Notes under the pieces: generated by a model
What the model saw: only the letters and a program-made list of their open reading frames with translations
Told to the model about the DNA's origin: nothing
The model's database searches: none
Origin: Macrostomum hystrix
Taxonomy: Eukaryota > Platyhelminthes > Macrostomidae
Assembly: GCA_950097015.1 (NCBI GenBank)
Contig: CATNEN010000034.1
Location: 7,582,501-7,646,500 of the forward strand
DNA: 64,000 nt
Reading direction: 5' to 3'
Part shown: positions 58,131 to 64,000 of the stretch, in pieces
Layout: every line of letters begins with the position of its first letter
Position numbering within the stretch: the first letter of the stretch is position 1
Position numbers and translations under genes: made by a program

Positions 58131-59985
58131 ATCACTCTATCTTATCTATTATCTTGAATCTGTGAAATTAGTAAAAAAATATTTGAATTCGAGTATAAAA
58201 TGCATAAAAAACCAGAACCAGAACTAGCAGCAGCAGCAGCAGCAGCAGTGGGCACAGCAAACCGAACCGACTCCTGGCTAATTCGTTTAAATCTTTTTGC
58301 ATCAATCGAGCCTGGCGCAGCTCCCGTGAGGACAGAGAGCTGGTGGAATTGTGGGGCCATGCTGAATTAAAGATGACTGACTGGCTGAGCGGCAGTCAGT
58401 GCCGACTCCCTCAGTTGTGATTCGCGCGAACCCGCCTTCCCCGGATCATCATCAAGGGGGGGAGTCGGTTGTCGTCCAGGGATTTCTCTCACCTCCAACG
58501 CCGGTGAAGCGAGGCTCGCTGTAACTGGGCAGAAAAGCAAATTTGGGGATTTCGGATTAGAGAAAGAAAACGGGTCAGAGTGGGCGATGGGGATTATTTC
58601 ATTTTTTATTCTTGTTCCCAACCGGCCGTGATCCCCATCCGGCGTTCGGGTCCATCTCGATTATCCCCTAATATATAATGGATGCTGCGGTGTCAGCGCG
58701 ACTGGCGGCTCAGCTCAGTAATCACTTCAGGCTGAGCAGCTACTGAATCTGGCGCAGTTTCTGAGTTGCTAAATTATGAAATGGGGATAATTACGCGAGC
58801 TCCGGTGCATGGGATGCGGGATAAGAAGCCAAAATACGAACTCGGGATTATGATTTCGAGTACAGGCGGCGGACTCTTGGGATAAGAACTGTGGGATGAT
58901 AAAGACTTGATGATAAAGACTGCAGGATAAAGACTGTGGCATAAAGACTTTGCGATAAGAACTGTGGGATAAAGACTGTGGGATAAAAACTGTGGGATAA
59001 ACACTGTAGGACGAAGACTGACGGTTAAGGACTGTTTGATAAAGACATTAGGACACATGGGGAATTAATTCGAATAGATTGTACTGAGCAAGGACTCAAA
59101 ATGTATGTCCCCTAGACTGAGAAACGAACTTTGGACTTCATGTCAAAGAGTTCAAGGAAAAATTACAGTCATCCAGGATAAAAACACAGATTATTTGCTT
59201 TGACAAAGACATCAGAATTTTCCAATGAACCAAAAGACTCGAAAAAAATGACCAAAGTCGATGTTCCCCCTGTCGTTGTGTGATAAATTGGCCAGCGAGC
59301 CAATGGGATGGATTTATCAGGGCCAGGCAGTTCTCTGAGACCGACCAGGGAGAGGATACACAGATTATATCAGCTAATGAATTTCCCAGGAGAGAGGAGG
59401 CTGGACCCAGCAGTCAGTGATGAAGGCATGTTTGCTCATATCTCGCGGTGCAAAGACTGGTCGTATTCCCCCAAGGGCCGAGCCTGTCCCTCATCCCGCC
59501 GCGAAATCTGCAGGCCGGTTGGGTGCGGCTTCTAAATAGTGGCTTTGTGCGCGACTCGGCCGCAGCTGAGCTATAATTCGATTTGCACTTATCCACTTTC
59601 CAATGCGCCCAGCAACGCACAACGCACAGCTCACGATTAAGAATGAATCTAGTGCGGGCAATGAGAGATTTGCGGAAACCAAATCACTCTGAGCCTCTCT
59701 GCTGTGTCTCTCTGTCGATGCTTCTAATGAGAACTCCACCCACTCGGAGCCGCTGAACCCCCAGGCGAGATCTGCAACTGTGCCTCCCAATCTTTGAGTT
59801 CAGCTATTTTCCTTTGTTTATGTGGGCTGGAACTGAGTATGGGGACAACTCTGCTTATTTTTGCTGCTGAGAATAGGAAAGCAATGCGCGAAGATTGAGC
59901 TCATAAAAAGCAAGCATGCAGCAGTGAGTCGCTCATTTTTTAATTTGAGGGTAAGCGATAAGTTTGAATTAGAAGCAAGTTGGGA
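58131..59985. other. Intergenic with a small degenerate repeat
   Basis: Contains a (GCA)n microsatellite near 58228-58250 and, at 58880-59050, a loose 13-15 bp repeat of GGGATAAAGACTGT type. 59430-59800 is GC-richer with short chance ORFs. No gene recognised. Confidence 0.45.
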
Positions 59986-60425
59986 AAGAGTGTAGAGAAC
60001 GGGAGAAAGAGAGGAGAGAGTGGGAGAGAAAGAGTGGATGGATAGGGGAGAAAGAGAGGAGATAGAGAGGGAAAGAAAAAGGGGGAGAAAGAGTGTAGAG
60101 AACGGGAGAAAGAGAGGAGAGAGTGGGAGAGAAAGAGTGGATAGCAAGAGAGAAAGAGTGGATGGATAGGGGAGAAAGAGAGGAGATAGAGAGGGAAAGA
60201 AAAAGGGGGAGAAAGAGTGTAGAGAATAGGAGAAAGAGAGGAGAGAGGGGGAGACAAAGAGTGGATTACGAGGGGAGAAAGAGTGTGTAGCGAGGGGGAG
60301 AAAGAGTGTAGAGAATGGGAGAAAGAGAGAAGAGAGGGGGGAAATAAAGAGTGGGATAGAGGGAGAGAAAGAGTGTGTAGCGAGAGGGAGAGAGGGAGAG
60401 GGAGAGAGGGAGAGGGAGAGAGTAG
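59986..60425. repeat. Purine-rich complex tandem repeat
   Basis: Words such as GAGAAAGAGTGTAGAGAACG, GAGAGAGTGGGAGA and AGGGAAAGAAAAAGGGGGAG recur in blocks of about 70-120 bp; one larger block at 60003-60085 is repeated at 60110-60205. The plus strand is almost all purine. Confidence 0.85.
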
Positions 60426-61465
60426 GAGTGTAGTGAAGTAGTGGAGTCGAACCGAAGCGGCAGAAGTTCAGCAGGTCTTGCATGCTTTCCAACAGTCCAA
60501 TAAATATTCTCCCAAGGGTTAAGCTGGTGAAGTGGGAATGGCATTCCAATCGTTGGAAATAATGGTTTGAAATAAACACAAGGTTGAAAAATTGCACCGC
60601 TTGCTTGTCGGCTCCCAAGTTGAGACTAAACTCAGCTCTGCCTATTGACAGTGGATTTCTAAGAATTCCCAGAGTGGCTTAGGATTAAGGCAATTTCTGA
60701 GATCAAAAACAGCCCGCAGCTGCTCAAGCTATGGCCTGTGGTCACAATTTCGAATTTGGGAATGTCAACTTGGGTGTTGGGATAAAAAATTATCCCAAGG
60801 CAATCCCAAAAGTTTCTAATAGACGGCAGATGGCCGTGACCCGGCCTACAGACCGCCATCAATAACTGCAATGCCAAATTTCTTCACACTCAGTTCTCGT
60901 CAATCAGTTAAAAAAGTTGGCCATTGCTAAGATTTTTTAATAGGATTATTTTCGCTAACATCCTTCATTTGATTAAACCCTTGAATTGGGAAGAAAGCTT
61001 TGTTCCAGAAATAAAATTACTGCTGTTCAGCAGCCAAGAGAATTTTTAAACAGAGCGGGATGAATGTTTAGAAGAACTTTAGCCCGGTGTCAAGTTGACA
61101 ACGTGTGGAGGGGATAAAATCCCACTATGCTATTGTTTTCTATTCATCGTTTGGCTTTCTTTAACACCTCAGCGAAGTTGTTCCTTCGCTAATTCCTTCT
61201 TCATTTGCTTTTTTTCTTCGGCTGAAAATATTGTGTCGGAGGCGGACAGCTTCGCTGGCAAGTTTCTTCACTCAAGTGCCTTTTGTTTCTTGAGAAATGC
61301 TTTGGCTTCCTTTAGCGGCGGGGTTGCATTGTTTGGGACGTAGGAAACGGCTATGCTTGAGGTGAAGAAGAAATTAAAAAGCTTTCTGCAAATGCAAGCT
61401 GGTTCAGACAAGCTCTTTAACAGCTTTTTCTTTGATTTAGGAACACAAGCTTTCAATTATAAAGG
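60426..61465. other. Intergenic, no gene seen
   Basis: Unique sequence. Short ORFs on both strands near 61095-61456 are not recognisable. Confidence 0.4.
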
Positions 61466-63320
61466 CTTGAATGGGATTTGGATGGTTAGAATGGGATTTT
61501 GATAGTTAGAATGGGATTTTGATAGTTAGAATGGGATTGGGATGGTTAGAATGGGATTTTGATGGTTAGAATGGGATTGGGATGGTTAGAATGGGATTTT
61601 GATGGTTAGAATGGGATTGGGATGGTTAGAATGGGATTGGGATGGTTAGAATGGGATTTTGATGGTTAGAATGGGATTTTGATAGTTAGAATGGGATTTT
61701 GATAGTTAGAATGGGATTTTGATAGTTAGAATGGGATTTTGATGGTTAGAATGGGATTTTGATGGTTAGAATGGGATTTTGATGGTTAGAATGGGATTGG
61801 GATGGTTAGAATGGGATTTTGATGGTTAGAATGGGATTTTGATAGTTAGAATGGGATTTTGATGGTTAGAATGGGATTTTGATAGTTAGAATGGGATTGG
61901 GATGGTTAGAATGGGATTTTGATAGTTAGAATGGGATTTTGATAGTTAGAATGGGATTTTGATAGTTAGAATGGGATTTTGATAGTTAGAATGGGATTTT
62001 GATGGTTAGAATGGGATTTTGATGGTTAGAATGGGATTGGGATGGTTAGAATGGGATTTTGATGGTTAGAATGGGATTTTGATAGTTAGAATGGGATTTT
62101 GATGGTTAGAATGGGATTTTGATAGTTAGAATGGGATTGGGATGGTTAGAATGGGATTTTGATAGTTAGAATGGGATTTTGATAGTTAGAATGGGATTTT
62201 GATAGTTAGAATGGGATTTTGATAGTTAGAATGGGATTTTGATAGTTAGAATGGGATTGGGATGGTTAGAATGGGATTTTGATAGTTAGAATGGGATTTT
62301 GATAGTTAGAATGGGATTGGGATGGTTAGAATGGGATTTTGATGGTTAGAATGGGATTGGGATGGTTAGAATGGGATTTTGATGGTTAGAATGGGATTTT
62401 GATAGTTAGAATGGGATTTTGATAGTTAGAATGGGATTTTGATGGTTAGAATGGGATTTTGATGGTTAGAATGGGATTTTGATGGTTAGAATGGGATTGG
62501 GATGGTTAGAATGGGATTGGGATGGTTAGAATGGGATTTTGATAGTTAGAATGGGATTTTGATGGTTAGAATGGGATTTTGATGGTTAGAATGGGATTGG
62601 GATGGTTAGAATGGGATTTTGATGGTTAGAATGGGATTGGGATGGTTAGAATGGGATTTTGATAGTTAGAATGGGATTTTGATAGTTAGAATGGGATTTT
62701 GATGGTTAGAATGGGATTGGGATGGTTAGAATGGGATTTTGATAGTTAGAATGGGATTTTGATAGTTAGAATGGGATTTTGATAGTTAGAATGGGATTGG
62801 GATGGTTAGAATGGGATTTTGATGGTTAGAATGGGATTTTGATGGTTAGAATGGGAATGGGATATTTAGAATGGGATTTTGATAGTTAGAATGGGATTTG
62901 GATAGTCAGAATGGGATTTTGATAGTTAGAATGGGATTGGGATGGTTAGAATGGGATTTTGATGGTTAGAATGGGATTGGGATGGTTAGAATGGGATTTT
63001 GATGGTTAGAATGGGATTTGGATAGTCAGAATGGGATTTTGATGGTTAGAATGGGAATGGGATATTTAGAATGGGATTTTGATAGTTAGAATGGGATTTG
63101 GATAGTCAGAATGGGATTTTGATGGTTAGAATGGGATTGGGATGGTTAGAATGGGATTTTGATGGTTAGAATGGGATTTGGATAGTTAGAATGGGATTTG
63201 GATAGTTAGAATGGGATTTTGATAGTTAGAATGGGATTTGGATAGTCAGAATGGGATTTTGATAGTTAGAATGGGATTGGGATGGTCAGAATGGGATTTT
63301 GATGGTTGGAATGGGAAAAT
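61466..63320. repeat. 20-bp minisatellite, three-variant code
   Basis: About 92 units of GTTAGAATGGGATTTTGATG and its variants TTTTGATA and TTGGGATG; rarer GGAATGGGATAT and TTTGGATAGTC units cluster at the right end (62850-63250). Since 20 is not divisible by three, frames close quickly. Identical runs of variants about 240 bp apart (for example near 61800 and 62040) show multi-unit duplication. Confidence 0.97.
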
Positions 63321-63949
63321 AATGAAGTCATTATTAGTCGGACAATGGAAACAAAAAGTCTTTTGTTTAGAAGAATCATTAAAAAAACAAGCCGCATTTC
63401 AGGCAAGCGTCTACAATTTATCTACAAGTTGAGCACGAAAGTGCCACTAAATGCCTGTCATTTATCTATCCATCAAATCAACAGCCTCATTCACCCCAGC
63501 GGTAGGTAGACAATTCACTGTTTAGCAACAAGTGAGTTTTGACAATTCAATTCATTGTTTTCATCGACCAAAAATGGGAGAATAAAAAAAGACTATACGA
63601 GGAAATGTAGCTCGTATCTCCACAGGATAAGGGTTGAGAAGGGTTTGGTTGGGAGTATGTTTATTCATCTGTGTCAACTTTCAGAATGGATCTTTAAGAA
63701 GAAGAAGTAAAAAAGCTGTGGCGTGTGAAACCGGCGTATAAGTGTCTGACACGCAGTTTATCTAGAGGTGGACTAACATTACACTGGACACAGATTGACA
63801 TAACACCTTTGACAGTCGAGCTCTGTCACTTTCTATATCCCAATCTTGTGTCTTGGCCTATACTCTACAACGGAGTGTTTGACAAACATAAACGTCTCGC
63901 TAAGTTAGCTTTTTCTGTGTTCACTTTTTTTCGCACTCCACACTCCAGC
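63321..63949. other. Intergenic, possible upstream region of the edge gene
   Basis: AT-rich unique sequence. The last 60 bp are pyrimidine-rich (TTCACTTTTTTTCGCACTCC) and end in CACTCCAG before an ATG. Confidence 0.4.
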
Positions 63950-64000
63950 ATGCAGCCGAACAAGGGCGCTCCTCATGCGGAGCAGAGCACAGCCGCATGG
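63950..64000 (+). CDS. Possible first exon of an unknown gene, cut by the window
   Basis: ATG at 63950 follows a polypyrimidine run and CACTCCAG, which would suit a cis- or trans-splice acceptor 1 base upstream. The frame stays open for 17 codons to the edge (MQPNKGAPHAEQSTAAW), GC-rich against an AT-rich upstream. Too short to identify. Confidence 0.25.
   Translation, partial: MQPNKGAPHAEQSTAAW

Noticed and set aside
55526-58227. Open frames of 860-879 codons
   Set aside because: Product of a stop-free pyrimidine-rich minisatellite; two frames give the same repeated peptide.

Overview
This window is animal nuclear DNA. Genes are split by GT-AG introns, the standard code fits every exon, and two conserved animal genes are present: a P5B-type transport ATPase of the ATP13A2/3 group and a Gfi1/Senseless/PAG-3 zinc-finger factor. 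tRNA-derived SINEs with (TTA)n tails and a decayed Ty3/gypsy element fit an invertebrate. A repeat-rich free-living flatworm is possible, but that is only an inference. No rRNA gene, CRISPR array or prokaryotic operon was seen.

Layout. (1) 1-19.8 kb is a young, rearranged family locus. It holds five copies of a small secreted-protein gene: three intact on the minus strand (878-1414, 9745-10293, 17469-18155) and two plus-strand copies that lost promoter and start codon (3334-3846, 12753-13270). The first two pairs lie in a tandem segmental duplication (about 1-5935 and 6721-15964). The second unit is longer, mainly because a 21-22 bp minisatellite built on CCCAGTTTGGG expanded. SINEs, a gypsy pol remnant, an acidic ORF of unknown nature and further arrays fill the rest. 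(2) 20.0-36.5 kb is the P5B ATPase gene on the minus strand: 15 coding exons reconstruct with consistent phases to 1247 residues and all catalytic motifs. Eight of its 14 introns are swollen by private minisatellites, each with a different unit of 14-33 bp. (3) 36.5-47.6 kb is intergenic, dominated by a 3.75-kb 16-bp array with higher-order structure. (4) 47.7-53.1 kb is the Gfi1-type gene on the plus strand: five exons, six C2H2 fingers, long polyQ/polyA/polyP tracts and no visible SNAG domain. (5) 53.1-64 kb is intergenic with several arrays (30-bp, purine-rich, and a 1.85-kb 20-bp array). A possible first exon of another gene starts at the right edge.

The most unusual property is the density and placement of minisatellites. 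Nearly every large intron of one gene has its own array. Several units carry splice-donor, branch-point or acceptor-like sequence on the sense strand. In two places the likely single-copy seed of an array can be seen. All long ORFs inside arrays are treated as artefacts of unit lengths divisible by three or of stop-poor units.
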